Assembly (NCBI RefSeq): GCF_009741735.1
Contig: NZ_WHOH01000001.1
Span: 1,426,001 to 1,490,000, forward strand
DNA: 64,000 nt
Direction of reading: 5' to 3'
Source of the DNA: Lentibacillus sp. JNUCC-1
GTDB lineage: Bacteria; Bacillota; Bacilli; Bacillales; Amphibacillaceae
Part shown: positions 17,405 through 26,362 of the stretch, in pieces
How positions within the stretch are numbered: position 1 is the stretch's first letter
Layout: the number at the start of each line of letters is the position of its first letter
Notes under the pieces: generated by a model
What the model was told of the DNA's origin: nothing
Seen by the model: only the letters and a program-made list of their open reading frames with translations
Database searches by the model: none
Translations under genes and position numbers: made by a program

Positions 17405-18268
17405 TTGAAACGAGTTCTACTACTTGCTTTAGCAGTCTTAACTTTAAGTGTTACGGCAGCATGCTCGAGCGACACTGCAGCCAAAGACGGGGATACCGTC
17501 AAAGTGAAAGTTGGCGTTAACGGAACAGATGGTGCCCAGTGGCCGATTTTAAAAGAAAAGGCAGCGAAAGAAGGCATCGACATTGAACTGATTGAGTTTG
17601 CCGACTACACCCTACCGAACAATGCGCTTGCTCAAGGGGACATTGATATGAACGCCTTCCAGCACATTGCATTTCTTGGACAATTCGTCAAAGAAAGTGG
17701 CGAAGAAATTGTGCCAATTGGGTCCACCATGCTTGCACCGATGGGGATTTATTCGGAAAAAATCAGCGACGTCTCTGAGATCAAGGAAGGCGATAAAATC
17801 TCACTTCCAGATGATCCGTCCAACCAGGCCCGGGCACTTCGGCTGTTGGAGAGCGCTGGACTGATTACCTTGACAGATGACTTTGGCTTGTTTGGCACCC
17901 CATCAGAAATTGTTGAAAATCCATTGAACCTAGACATTATTCCGATGCAAGCCCAGCAAACTCCGCGTTCAATGCCGGATGTCGCTGCAGCAGTGATCAA
18001 TAATGGGGTCGCCGGCCAGGCTGGTTTTTCCCCAGCTGAGGATCCGATTTTCAAAGAAGAAGCATCAGATGAAAGCATCCACCCTTATGTCAATATTCTA
18101 GCCGTCAGCGGTGAAGACAAAGACAACGAAACCTATAAACGCATAGCAGAGCTTTATCAGGAAGAAGCGATCGCTGAAGCCATTAAGGAAGACACCAACG
18201 GCGGTTCTTTCCTCGTCGATCTCACTCAGGAAGAACTGGATCAATCATTTGAGAACTTGAAAAAATAA
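17405..18268 (+). CDS. metQ: methionine-binding lipoprotein MetQ
   Basis: A solute-binding lipoprotein of about 287 residues. A short signal peptide with the lipobox TAAC (Cys near residue 20) is followed by the NlpA domain: KVGVNGTDGAQWPILKEKA, ALAQGDIDMNAFQHIAFL, GDKISLPDDPSNQARAL. It binds methionine outside the membrane. The TTG start is preferred because AAAAGGG lies 9 bp before it; an upstream ATG at 17381 overlaps the metI stop and has no ribosome site, but cannot be excluded. Confidence 0.9.
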   Translation: MKRVLLLALAVLTLSVTAACSSDTAAKDGDTVKVKVGVNGTDGAQWPILKEKAAKEGIDIELIEFADYTLPNNALAQGDIDMNAFQHIAFLGQFVKESGEEIVPIGSTMLAPMGIYSEKISDVSEIKEGDKISLPDDPSNQARALRLLESAGLITLTDDFGLFGTPSEIVENPLNLDIIPMQAQQTPRSMPDVAAAVINNGVAGQAGFSPAEDPIFKEEASDESIHPYVNILAVSGEDKDNETYKRIAELYQEEAIAEAIKEDTNGGSFLVDLTQEELDQSFENLKK

Positions 18269-18286
18269 ATTGATGGAGGTTTTACC

Positions 18287-19494
18287 ATGACAGAAGCAGT
18301 TAAGAATCCTATCGAAGCTTTATATGAATCTATTGAGGCACGTCGTGAGCAGTATATCGCAGCCAGTCAGGATATCCATGCTCATCCGGAAATTGGCAAC
18401 GAGGAATTTTACGCGAGTGACAGATTGATTGCTTTCCTGGAAGATGCTGGCTTTCAGATAGACAAAGCCGTCGCCGGACACGAAACATCGTTCTACGCTG
18501 TAAAAGACTCCGGTCTTGACGGCCCAACTGTCGCCTTCCTGGCCGAATACGATGCCCTTCCCGGCCTCGGCCATGCATGCGGACATAACATTATCGGCAC
18601 GACAAGCGTTGCCGCTGCGATTGCCTTGGCAGAGGCGCTTCCTGAAACGGGCGGCCGTGTTGTTGTTCTCGGTACACCCGCTGAAGAAGGCGGGCCCAAC
18701 GGCAGTGCCAAAGGAAGCTTTGCCAAACACGGGTATCTTGAAGATGTCGACGCCGCCTCATGCTGCACCCATCAGGCAAAACATCCTTGTCAGGTGAGAC
18801 GCTTGCCGTCGATCCGCTCAACTTTCATTTTTACGGCAAGCCGGCACATGCATCAGGTTCACCTGAAAAAGGCATTAATGCACTCGATGCCGTCATTCAG
18901 CTTTTTAACGGGATCAACGCCTTGCGCCAGCAGCTCCCGTCCGATGTCCGGATCCACGGCATCATCACCCATGACGGAGATGCACCAAACATCATCCCGG
19001 AATATGCCGAGGCCCGCTTTTACATCCGAGCGGAAACGTGGAAACGAACGGTTGAAACGTCGGATAAAGTGCGGGCCATCGCTGAAGGTGCCGGTCTTGC
19101 CACAGGAGCAACGGTCAAAGTCGAGCGGTTCCAAAATGAAGTTAAAGACTTTGTGCTGAATCAGGAGTTGGACTCAGTGCTCGGCGAAGAACTCGAAGCC
19201 CTCGGGGAAGTGGTCCATACGGAACGCGGTAAAGGAAAAGGATCAACAGACGCGGGCAATATTAGCTACGAAGTCCCAACTGCTCATGGACATATCAAAA
19301 TTGGCCCTGACGATTTGATTGGGCATACCAACGCCTTCCGTGAAGCGGCCAAATCGGATCTCGGTGACCAGGCGCTGATCACCGGTGCCAAAGCCCTCGC
19401 CGCAACAGGCTTTCGACTCCTGACCGATGCCGAAAAGCTGCACCGCATCCGGCAGAACTTTGAGCGGTCACTGGCTGAGAAAACACAGTCGTAG
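18287..19494 (+). pseudogene. M20 family amidohydrolase (AbgB-like), broken by a one-base frameshift
   Basis: Two frames join to a zinc amidohydrolase of about 402 residues. The first frame carries the metal ligands HAHPEIGNEE, EYDALPGLGHACGHN and GTPAEEGG. The second carries the lid domain and the catalytic end (FYGKPAHASGSP, HDGDAPNIIPEYAEARFYI, GHIKIGP). The break is at 18756-18757, where GCCGCCTCATG needs one more C to read DAALMLHPSG. As the last gene of the SAM-regulated met operon it probably hydrolyses an N-acyl amino acid or a peptide to release methionine or a precursor; that role is inference. If truly broken, the first frame alone lacks half the fold. Confidence 0.83.
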
Positions 19495-19518
19495 GGGAAG
19501 CTTCTGGTGATCGTTTAA

Positions 19519-19553
19519 AAGCTCAAAACCTCCCTAACCAGGAGGTTTTTGAG
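19519..19553 (+). terminator. terminator at the end of the met operon
   Basis: Stem CTCAAAACCTCC / GGAGGTTTTTGAG with a CTAACCA loop. The T tract lies inside the 3' arm. It comes just before a 21 bp repeat array. Confidence 0.6.
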
Positions 19554-19574
19554 TTCCAGCCAGGGCGTCATTTT

Positions 19575-19680
19575 AGCCGATTCGCCGATATATTTTCAAA
19601 AACGCCGATATAAACCTCGAAAGCGCCGATATACGAGTTAAATCCGCCGATACCTGGTGGAAAACGCCGATATAATTAAC
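19575..19680 (+). repeat. 21 bp repeat array, CCGATAT family (array 1)
   Basis: CCGAT cores at 19585, 19605, 19626, 19647 and 19667 (20-21 bp steps), plus a partial one at 19577. The unit here is CGCCGATAT plus twelve variable bases. It follows the met operon terminator in the same orientation. Confidence 0.85.
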
Positions 19681-19694
19681 TTGAGCACCCTTTT

Positions 19695-19769
19695 AGTGTT
19701 AACACTCTATACGATTACAGCGTTTTAAAAATACAGAGACTCATCATAAAAGATATAGACCTGTTAACA
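19695..19769. promoter_or_regulatory. paired GTTAAC palindromes upstream of the nucleotidyltransferase pair
   Basis: A perfect 12 bp palindrome AGTGTTAACACT (19695-19706) and a second TGTTAACA (19762-19769) lie before the two-gene unit, with a possible -10 TATACT near 19801. Such spacing suits autoregulation by a small DNA-binding partner protein; no direct evidence. Confidence 0.35.
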
Positions 19770-19838
19770 CCATTTCAGGTTTATAAGCAGTGCCCTCATG
19801 ATATACTGAAGGCAAAGACCTTTTCAGGGGTGATTTGG

Positions 19839-20072
19839 GTGGAAAACATGGATATGGATGACCTCAAAAAACGGATTGACCGTAAAAAGCCAGATGTTGA
19901 ACGCCGCATGGTGCAGACACGTGGTGAGGCGCCACGTATCCGGACGAGAGAAAGAGATCCTGATGAGCAACGCATTCTTGATAAACTGTGTATAAAGCGA
20001 TGGAAACAAGCAGAGCAGGCAGGAAAGATCAAATATATCTCCAAAACGGAGTGGTATTATGAGCTTGATTGA
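19839..20072 (+). CDS. small charged protein preceding a nucleotidyltransferase
   Basis: A 77-residue very charged protein (many Lys, Arg, Asp, Glu) starting with GTG about 7 bp after AGGGGT. Helical N-terminus (MDMDDLKKRIDRKK), then a basic stretch and a C-terminal helix ending in ISKTEWYYELD. No known domain is recognised. It overlaps the next gene by 14 bp, so the two are co-translated. By analogy with AbiE- and MNT-type modules it could be the partner or antitoxin of the nucleotidyltransferase; this is inference from gene order only. Confidence 0.6.
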   Translation: MENMDMDDLKKRIDRKKPDVERRMVQTRGEAPRIRTRERDPDEQRILDKLCIKRWKQAEQAGKIKYISKTEWYYELD

Positions 20073-20625
20073 GGAAGCGAAAATCAGTTTAAAGAAACTT
20101 GAAGGAAAATCTAAGTTCGAAAAAATGGTGCAGACAGCGGCGATATTAACTCAGGTGTTTGAACAGGAAGAGTTAAAGCCCATTATTGTAGGAGGACTGG
20201 CTGTTGAAATCTATACGCGCAGTGAATACACCACTTTAGACATAGACCTTGTTTTCAGCCAGCGGCAATTGGCTGATGAGTATTTAGAACAACTGGGATT
20301 TATCGCTGAAGGACGTCATTGGTATCACGAGCAATTAATGATCAGCGTGGAAATACCTGATGACATGTTGGAGGGTGCTGACTACAATCGCGTCATAAAA
20401 CTCAATCTTTCAGAATCAGAACACGTCTATGTGATTGGTATAGAAGATATTATTCTAGACCGGTTACGGGCATGTGTCCACTGGAAATCCTCATCTGATT
20501 GTGAGTGGGGCAAACGCCTTTTTTTACTTCATCAGGAAAAGCTTGATCTCAATTACCTCTGTACCACGTCACAAAAAGACAACACTTATCAAAAGCTGCA
20601 ATTATGGTTAGACGATTCAGTATAA
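20059..20625 (+). CDS. nucleotidyltransferase-fold protein (DUF6036/AbiEii-like)
   Basis: A 188-residue protein with the minimal nucleotidyltransferase signature: GGLAVEIYTRSEYTTLDIDL at residues about 46-65, i.e. the GG helix cap followed by the Asp-x-Asp metal pair. A third acidic position may lie in the following strand region (about residues 97-101). The C-terminal half is helical with IEDIILDRLRACVHW. Proteins of this kind include AbiEii toxins and antibiotic or tRNA nucleotidyltransferases. Overlap with a small charged upstream gene suggests a toxin-antitoxin or phage-defence module. No DNA-binding domain of its own. Confidence 0.72.
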   Translation: MSLIEEAKISLKKLEGKSKFEKMVQTAAILTQVFEQEELKPIIVGGLAVEIYTRSEYTTLDIDLVFSQRQLADEYLEQLGFIAEGRHWYHEQLMISVEIPDDMLEGADYNRVIKLNLSESEHVYVIGIEDIILDRLRACVHWKSSSDCEWGKRLFLLHQEKLDLNYLCTTSQKDNTYQKLQLWLDDSV

Positions 20626-20701
20626 GGTACATTTATGAACATCGCCAAAACGAAACCTTCTCCCTTCTATTTCGTATCATATACAAATGGAGGGAAGTAC
20701 A

Positions 20702-21165
20702 TTGAAGCTATTCCGCTCAAAGATAGACGGTTTTTTCATCACTTTCATTGGTGTTGCGGTAGGCGTGATTGCCGCTGCGTCATTCTGGCCTTTATTCCTT
20801 GAAGATGGCATGCAATTTAAAGTGATTATGATATTATCTTTAACATTTTTCTCCGGGCCGGCCTCATTCTGTGGACTGCTTTTTCAGTGAAGTATGTGTT
20901 TTACGAGGACTATTTGTATATTAAAGGCGGGCCCTTCCGCAGTCGTATTGCTTACAAAGACATTACGCGCGTGAGCCCATCACACGATGTTTTCACAGGA
21001 TATCGCGTGCTATCTTCCCGTGATGGTCTGGAATTGTTTTACACAACGGGGCTGATGGGCAGTGTGAAAATATCACCAGAGGATCAGGGGATGTTTTTGA
21101 AGGAGTTACAAGAGCGGGCGCCAGATGTACAGATAGATTCAACGCTTAAGCCAGATTGCTCATAA
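20702..21165 (+). pseudogene. bacterial PH-domain membrane protein (YyaB-like), one-base frameshift
   Basis: Two frames combine to a protein of about 154 residues. The first has two membrane helices (residues about 12-30 and 42-60) and runs off frame into a stop; the second frame supplies AGLILWTAFSVKYVFYEDYL and the PH-like beta domain (YIKGGPFRSRIAYKDITRV, LSSRDGLELFY). A missing G in the GGG run at 20855-20857 accounts for the switch. TTG is the start, 7 bp after GGAGGG. The family is widespread in Bacillaceae and of unknown function. Confidence 0.72.
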
Positions 21166-21274
21166 ACTTTTACATATGTCCTGTATAGACCTCCACCCCT
21201 AAGCGAATACTCATAGTACAAAAGCCGCCTTCTTGACAAATTTTGCAGTAAAGTGGTTAAATAAACTTAAGATT

Positions 21275-21398
21275 AAAGGGGAGTAGCTGTGACAGTAAAG
21301 TCGTCAGGACGGAGTGCCCGCTTGGCATTCTCGGCTTTACTGGCAACGTGGACATGTTGTTAGCAAGACCTTTGCCAGTGCGGGAAAGGTCTGTTTTG
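21275..21398 (+). ncRNA. yybP-ykoY manganese riboswitch with overlapping terminator
   Basis: Conserved elements: AAAGGGGAGTAGC at the 5' side, the internal AAAGTCGTCAGGACGGAGTG, and the 3' closing TTAGCAAGACCTTTGCC. A hairpin AGACCTTT-GCCAGTGCGGG-AAAGGTCT plus TTTT (21366-21398) overlaps the 3' strand of P1. Mn2+ binding should favour P1 and prevent the terminator, turning on the TerC gene. Confidence 0.9.
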
Positions 21399-21464
21399 TA
21401 AGGGGCTTTTGCCACATTGGTGGTAAGAGCCTCTATTTTGTTGTTTTCGAAGGGAGCAATGGTT

Positions 21465-22208
21465 GTGGAAAGCATTTGGCTGGAATATGCATGGACATTA
21501 CTGGTGCTGATCGGGCTTGAAGGGATCTTATCTGCGGACAACGCCCTTGTCATGGCGGTGATTGCAAAACATCTGCCGGGGGATCAGAAAAAGAAAGCGA
21601 TCAACTACGGCATTATCGGGGCGTTTATCTTCAGGTTTGGCGCCCTGTTTGTCATTTCATTTATTGCGGATGTATGGCAGGTTCAGGCAGTCGGAGCGGC
21701 TTACCTGATTTATCTGGGCATGAAGCATGTCTTGTTTCGTTCGAAAAGTGATGAAGACGACAATAAGCAAAAAAACAAAGGTGCCGGATTCTGGCCAACT
21801 GTTTTTCAAATTGGACTCACTGACCTAGCTTTTGCCATCGATTCCATTCTTGCGGCGGTTGCCCTTGCGATCGTGCTGCCAGACAGCCCGTTGCCGAATT
21901 TTGGCGGAATGGACGGTGCGCAGTTTGGGATCGTGCTTTTGGCAGGGATCGCCGGGTTGATCTTGATCAAATTTGCCGCCAACTGGTTCATCAGCCTACT
22001 TGCTAAGCGGCCGGGTCTTGAAACAACCGCCTACTTGATTGTAGCGTGGGTCGGGGTGAAACTTGCTGTGATCACATTGAGCCATGAATCAGTCGGTGTT
22101 TTAGATGAAACCTTCCCCAATAGTTCAGGTTGGAAGATCACCTTTTGGGCAACCTTGGCAGCCATAGCCGTGATTGGGTGGTTCACTTCGGGGAGAAAGA
22201 AGGAATGA
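21465..22208 (+). CDS. TerC family membrane protein, YkoY-like (manganese exporter type)
   Basis: A protein of about 247 residues with seven predicted helices. Conserved TerC motifs are GLEGILSADNALVMAV near the N-terminus and GLTDLAFAIDSILAAVA in the middle, both with Asp residues inside helices that are thought to bind metal. In Bacillus, YkoY/YceF relatives export Mn2+, in line with the Mn riboswitch directly upstream. GTG (MESIWLEY) is taken as start because AGGGAG is 8 bp before it; the ATG two codons earlier is only 2 bp from that site. Confidence 0.88.
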   Translation: MESIWLEYAWTLLVLIGLEGILSADNALVMAVIAKHLPGDQKKKAINYGIIGAFIFRFGALFVISFIADVWQVQAVGAAYLIYLGMKHVLFRSKSDEDDNKQKNKGAGFWPTVFQIGLTDLAFAIDSILAAVALAIVLPDSPLPNFGGMDGAQFGIVLLAGIAGLILIKFAANWFISLLAKRPGLETTAYLIVAWVGVKLAVITLSHESVGVLDETFPNSSGWKITFWATLAAIAVIGWFTSGRKKE

Positions 22209-22210
22209 AC

Positions 22211-22240
22211 GGACCAGGGACTCCCCATGGTCCATTTTTT
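22211..22240 (+). terminator. terminator after the TerC gene
   Basis: Stem GGACCAGGGA / CCATGGTCC followed by ATTTTTTTAT. Confidence 0.75.
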
Positions 22241-23514
22241 TATTTTCTAAACCACTCAGATCGCTCGGCTGCGTCCGTCCCAGCCGCATGTCCTGTCACA
22301 AAGGCTGCGGTAATGTTGTAGCCTCCAGTGTATCCGTGGATATCGAGGACCTCACCGCAAAAGTACAAGCCGTCCATCTTTTTTGAAGCAAGTGTTTTAG
22401 GATTGACTTCTTTCAGGGAGACACCCCCACCGGTGATAAAAGCTTTCTCGATTGAGAGCGTACCGTCAATCTTCACCGGAAACGCTTTGATCAGTTTGAC
22501 AAGTTCGCGCACCTGTTGTTTAGGAAGCTGATGATACGTCGTTTTGGCATCAAGTCCGATCTGTTCCAACAAAAACAAGAGATACCGCTCAGACACAATG
22601 GGCTTCCAAACGTTTCGAAGTGCTTTGTTCGGTTCGCGTTTCGAAGCGGACAGGAGACGGTCGAACACATTTTGCTCCCCTTCGTCCGGGAAAAGATCAA
22701 TCGTCATCGTCACATAGCTCGCATTGTATTTTTTCAAAGCCTTAACCACGTACTGACTCAGTCTGAGGGCGGCCGGCCCCGATACACCGAAATGGGTGAA
22801 AATCATGTCCCAGCGATGGGTTTTGATGGCCTTTTGTTTTGGCGACCATGCAGTGAGTGCGACATCGCTGAGGGACAAGCCCTGGAGTGTCTTGTTTTTG
22901 ATAAAAGGTTCGCTGGACGTGAGCGGCACTTCTGTCGGATACAGCTCAGTGATCGTGTGTCCGGCCTTTTCTGCCCATGGGTAGCCATCCCCCGTTGAGC
23001 CTGTGTTTGGCACAGACTTCCCTCCAGAAGCGAGGATCACGCTCGGTGCTTCAATTTCTTCACCAGTGTCCAGACGGATGCCTTGCACTGCGTCGTTGTG
23101 ATAGAGAATGTCCTGTACGCGCGTGGACGTCCGCATTGTCACCCCGTGGCGGCGGAGCTCATTCAACAATGCATCTACAACTGTCTTGGCGCTGTCAGAC
23201 ACCGGGAACATCCGCCCCCTGTCCTCTTCTTTCAACGGAATGCCCAGCCCTTCGAAGTATTGAATGATACTTTCGTTGTTGAAATTAGAAAAGGCACTGT
23301 ATAAAAACTTTCCATTCCCCGGCAGGTGTTTGATCAATTGATCGAGCGGCATCCGGTTTGTGACGTTGCAGCGTCCCCCACCAGAGATGGCGAGTTTACG
23401 ACCGAGTTTCTTGCCTTTATCAACTAAAAGTACCGACGCCCCTGCTTCAGCCGCAGCGACTGACGCCATCAGCCCGGCAGGACCGCCGCCGATTACGATT
23501 ACATCATATGTCAT
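22240..23514 (-). CDS. HI0933-like flavoprotein (YtfP-type, NAD(P)/FAD-dependent oxidoreductase)
   Basis: A 424-residue two-dinucleotide-type flavoprotein. The N-terminal FAD fold [20 protein letters not shown] is followed by the diagnostic HI0933 motif [14 protein letters not shown]. The C-terminal FAD segment is [19 protein letters not shown], with AFVTGHAAG at the end. The family (B. subtilis YtfP, also called aminoacetone oxidase-like) has no settled physiological substrate. The gene follows a small membrane-protein gene with an 11 bp overlap, so the two are likely cotranslated. Confidence 0.9.
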   Translation of the reverse strand: MTYDVIVIGGGPAGLMASVAAAEAGASVLLVDKGKKLGRKLAISGGGRCNVTNRMPLDQLIKHLPGNGKFLYSAFSNFNNESIIQYFEGLGIPLKEEDRGRMFPVSDSAKTVVDALLNELRRHGVTMRTSTRVQDILYHNDAVQGIRLDTGEEIEAPSVILASGGKSVPNTGSTGDGYPWAEKAGHTITELYPTEVPLTSSEPFIKNKTLQGLSLSDVALTAWSPKQKAIKTHRWDMIFTHFGVSGPAALRLSQYVVKALKKYNASYVTMTIDLFPDEGEQNVFDRLLSASKREPNKALRNVWKPIVSERYLLFLLEQIGLDAKTTYHQLPKQQVRELVKLIKAFPVKIDGTLSIEKAFITGGGVSLKEVNPKTLASKKMDGLYFCGEVLDIHGYTGGYNITAAFVTGHAAGTDAAERSEWFRK

Positions 23515-23719
23515 TTTTTTCCCTCATTTGTTTGGATTCATGTTGATTAGTGGTTCCTTGTTCGTTGTTTTGTTTATGTAACAGTTTTTTTAATGTGGTG
23601 TTGATGTTGTTGAGACTGAGCAAGATCAAACCCAGCATGATGAACGTGACAATTTCACCGGTCACAACGGATATTACAGCCAAAATAGCAAAATAAACGA
23701 TATACAACCAATTACTCAT
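23504..23719 (-). CDS. small membrane protein upstream of the HI0933-like gene
   Basis: A 71-residue protein with two hydrophobic segments (about residues 5-20 and 22-42) and a charged, Gln/Asn-rich cytoplasmic tail. The ATG is 8 bp after AAGGAGA. It has no named family that I recognise. The 11 bp overlap with the flavoprotein gene suggests coupled expression. Confidence 0.65.
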   Translation of the reverse strand: MSNWLYIVYFAILAVISVVTGEIVTFIMLGLILLSLNNINTTLKKLLHKQNNEQGTTNQHESKQMREKNDI

Positions 23720-23902
23720 CAACCGACTCTCCTTACATCTCTTTCCTGCATTTTATCATAAACCGCGTTATGATTATATCGCTTAATATAATGCTCTACA
23801 AAACAAAGCGTATGACAAAGATCAGCTTACACATAACATCGCTATTTATGTGCATTTAAAGTAAACTGCGAACTAATTAGTTAGATCTAATTTGGGGTTT
23901 TA

Positions 23903-24134
23903 TGACTGCCACTGGCAACCGCTCGGGGAAAACACTCCGCGTCCAGTGGGCGCTGATGAGCCTCCTCGCGCTGCGCGCTCCGGGGTCTCATCTAGGCTTT
24001 TGCTCCCACGGGAGTCTCCGTGTTTTCCCCGAGCTAGTTGAGTGGCGTTTACCTTTCTGCTGGCCTTCTTAAGCAGAAGGCGTCCAAGCCACTGAAAAAC
24101 ATAAAGTGATTGGAGCGGAGGGAAGTCGACTCCT
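23903..24134 (+). repeat. ~465 bp Bacillaceae-type intergenic repeat element, copy 1, left part
   Basis: This segment matches 34611-34841 closely and is interrupted at 24134 by the IS110 element; the right part resumes at 25740. It contains a long inverted repeat: GCTCGGGGAAAACAC at 23921-23935 and its exact complement at 24020-24034. GC content is above the surroundings. Elements with the CGGGAACAGCACGAG/GAAGACCCCGCAG signature are common between genes in Bacillaceae genomes; no protein is encoded. Confidence 0.85.
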
Positions 24135-24255
24135 ACCATGAAAATTAAAATACTATAATACTTAAAAATGGCAATACTAAAGTAGACGCAGCTCATTCTT
24201 TTTTAAAAAAAGTAGGAGAGCGCCAATGTCTAATGGGTATAGAATCAGTAAGATG

Positions 24256-25479
24256 TTAAGATACTTCTTGTTCCTTAATATCAACTGTATATCCTAAACT
24301 TTCTAGGCGGCGCAGTGAATGGTTAACAATAGATTGTTTTCTTTGCTTGTCGAAGTGATCTTCGCCTAAATCTACATACATCTCTTTACGAGTTAGTAGA
24401 TAGTAGGCTATTCGTAAAATGGCATGAGCAACTACAATTGCTGCTCGTTTTCTACCCTTACGGGCAGCCGTACGACGATAGAGTGCTCCGAGATAGGTCT
24501 TGGAACCCCGAAGTGAATGAGCTGCTTCAATTAATGCAGATTTCAAATATTTATTTCCATTCCTAGTTCTAGATGATTTACGTTTCCCAGCACTTTCATT
24601 ATTACCGGGAACTAACCCCGCCCATGAACACATTTGCGGTGCAGTAGGAAATTGTTTTTTAATATTTGTTCCAAGCTCTGCAAGTATTTGTTCAGCCATT
24701 CTTGTTGCGATTCCTGGGATTGAATCCAGTCGCTCAATATCTTCCTGATATTCACTCATTCTTTGAGCTATCTCTTCATCAAGCATATCTATTGTGTTAG
24801 TAAGGTAATCATAGTGGTCTATAATAGTCTTTATCATGAACCGCTGATGATCTTGTATATAACCTTGTAGAGCAAGTTTTAGTTGTTCTTTTTTCTGTTT
24901 CATTACGCCTCTTCCATAATTGGCTAAAACATCAAGGTCTTCAACGCCATTAGCTATAGACCGAAGCATATCAAGAGAAGAGACGCCTGTAATGTTAGAA
25001 ACAACAGAACCTAGTTTGATGTTAGCGCCTTCTAGGACTTTCTGAATTCGATTGAGTTGTCTCGCACGTTCTTCGATGATGCTTCTACGATACCGAACAA
25101 GTTCACGTAGTTCCCTTTGTTTCCGATCTGGAATGAAGCTAGCCTTTAGTAAACCATGACGAAGAAGCTTAGCAATCCATTCAGCATCTTTGACATCTGT
25201 TTTTCTTCCTGGAACAGCTTTAATATGTTGCGCATTCACTACTAGGAATTCAATATCTTCTGCTTCTAACAAATTAACAATTGGTTTCCAGTAGACACTC
25301 GTGCTTTCCATCGCAACATGTGTGCATTTGTGTTCCTTGATCCAATCCACTAATCCGATCAGATAAACAGTTTTGGTTGAAAATGTTTCAATCTCCTTTC
25401 CTTTTGGTGTGATAATGCATGCAGTAATGTTGTCTTTGTGGACATCCAAACCGCATGCTCTTTCAATGAGTATATCCAT
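24256..25479 (-). CDS. IS110 family transposase (DEDD recombinase)
   Basis: A 407-residue intact transposase. The N-terminal RuvC-like DEDD domain shows CGLDVHKDNI (Asp), VAMESTSVYWKPI (Glu) and GRKTDVKDAEWIAKLLRHG (Asp/Asp). A central coiled-coil region follows, then the C-terminal Transposase_20 domain with LDSIPGIATRMAEQILAELG and SWAGLVPGNNESAGK, the latter holding the conserved serine thought to be the nucleophile. The start follows AAAGGATG. The gene lies on the minus strand, so the longer noncoding flank is upstream of it, as in IS110-group elements using a bridge RNA. Confidence 0.93.
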   Translation of the reverse strand: MDILIERACGLDVHKDNITACIITPKGKEIETFSTKTVYLIGLVDWIKEHKCTHVAMESTSVYWKPIVNLLEAEDIEFLVVNAQHIKAVPGRKTDVKDAEWIAKLLRHGLLKASFIPDRKQRELRELVRYRRSIIEERARQLNRIQKVLEGANIKLGSVVSNITGVSSLDMLRSIANGVEDLDVLANYGRGVMKQKKEQLKLALQGYIQDHQRFMIKTIIDHYDYLTNTIDMLDEEIAQRMSEYQEDIERLDSIPGIATRMAEQILAELGTNIKKQFPTAPQMCSWAGLVPGNNESAGKRKSSRTRNGNKYLKSALIEAAHSLRGSKTYLGALYRRTAARKGRKRAAIVVAHAILRIAYYLLTRKEMYVDLGEDHFDKQRKQSIVNHSLRRLESLGYTVDIKEQEVS

Positions 25480-25737
25480 TGAAAAGCATCCTTTCTACGG
25501 CATCAAATATTTTAAGGCTGGCGCAACAACCAGAATAGGGTTAATCTACCATGAGTGCTTCCCGAAAGGGAGCAACAATAAGTGATGCGCCGTGGTCGAA
25601 GGAGTCAGACTGCGGGTAGGGCTCTAAGGCACCAAGGAGTATCGACCTTCCTCATCCAGCCGTAGCACTAGTATCGCCACCCTACATCTATTTTCATCCC
25701 CTTGTGGTGTATAGCGTTTTTTGCGATACATGGTTGA
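25480..25737 (-). ncRNA. candidate bridge RNA region of the IS110 element
   Basis: The 258 bp between the transposase start and the element end has no gene. Plus-strand AGGAGTC (25600-25606) is the reverse complement of the left target GACTCCT (24128-24134). CTGCGGG (25610-25616) equals the right target, CT plus GCGGG from 25740. Nearer the transposase, CTACCATGA (25546-25554) equals the element end at 24133-24141, and CAACCA (25527-25532) matches the other end read on the minus strand. Read on the minus strand, the order is target loop then donor loop then transposase, the arrangement of the IS621 bridge RNA. Exact RNA ends are unknown. Confidence 0.7.
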
Positions 25738-25739
25738 CT

Positions 25740-25972
25740 GCGGGAACAGCACGAGTCCGAAGACCCCACAGCGAGAACTTGAAGGAGGGTCGACTAAGAC
25801 CGTCCTTTGCGGACAACGTCGACATACCCCTTGCCGGGGCAAGGAGGCTGAGGCCGTGCCCGCGGCTAGAAGACACTGTGAAAGTGATTTTCTTGAACAG
25901 ATGTCGCACTTGAGCTGTTATAAAGTTAAAGCGACTTCCCGCAGCGGAAATCACGATGCTCTTACAAACATA
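25740..25972 (+). repeat. intergenic repeat element copy 1, right part
   Basis: Continuation of the element cut by IS110. It begins GCGGGAACAGCACGAG and matches 34839-34953 and then 36448-36568. It keeps an uninterrupted GGCTGAGGCC (25846-25855), the site duplicated around the IS4-like element in copy 2. Confidence 0.82.
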
Positions 25973-25987
25973 TATGGTGTTTGGCTT

Positions 25988-26045
25988 AGCTATATCGGAA
26001 ATTCTATGTGTTATATCGGCATTTTATCTCATATATCGAAAAATC
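25988..26045 (-). repeat. CCGATAT-family array 8 (reverse orientation)
   Basis: On the plus strand ATCGG/ATCGA cores lie at 25994, 26015 and 26035. It is the only CCGATAT-family array on the minus strand, just beyond the repeat element copy 1. Confidence 0.7.
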
Positions 26046-26362
26046 ACATGAAATTACTATACTAGTCGCAACCTAAAACTTTACAGGCCAGGGGTCTTAA
26101 GTGTGTTTTTCATTAGTTCGGAGTTTGTGTCTGCTATTCGTTAAGCCCTTATTTGCGGAGGAAACAATTTTTTAGAGCAGAGCCTTTACATAAAGGTCGC
26201 TCGCCCTCCAAAATTAACAGAACTATCAATTTCATCAGATTTATGGTAAAATGTAATGATCACCTTTGTGAGTGGGGAAATAAGTGGATAGATTCAGAGA
26301 TCCCCCTTTAGGGAAAAGAATGAAATACTTATACACCAAGGACTGCACAAGGAGGAAACGGG
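26046..26362. other. intergenic region before ppc
   Basis: About 320 bp without a gene. The only signal I see is a possible promoter shortly upstream of ppc (TGGTAAAAT near 26240) and the ribosome site AAGGAGG at the 3' end. No riboswitch or repeat is recognised. Confidence 0.4.

Larger units (their letters stand above)
24135..25739 (-). mobile_element. IS110 family insertion sequence
   Basis: The boundaries come from comparing the interrupted repeat copy 1 with the copy at 34611-36568. The empty site reads GTCGACTCCTGCGGGAAC, and the insertion lies between CCT and GCGGG with a shared CT dinucleotide at both ends (24133-24134 and 25738-25739). There is no longer target duplication, as expected for IS110. 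The ends carry short inverted ACCATG / CATGGT. The element is about 1.6 kb: 121 bp 3' noncoding, one transposase gene, and 258 bp 5' noncoding with a candidate bridge RNA. Confidence 0.88.
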
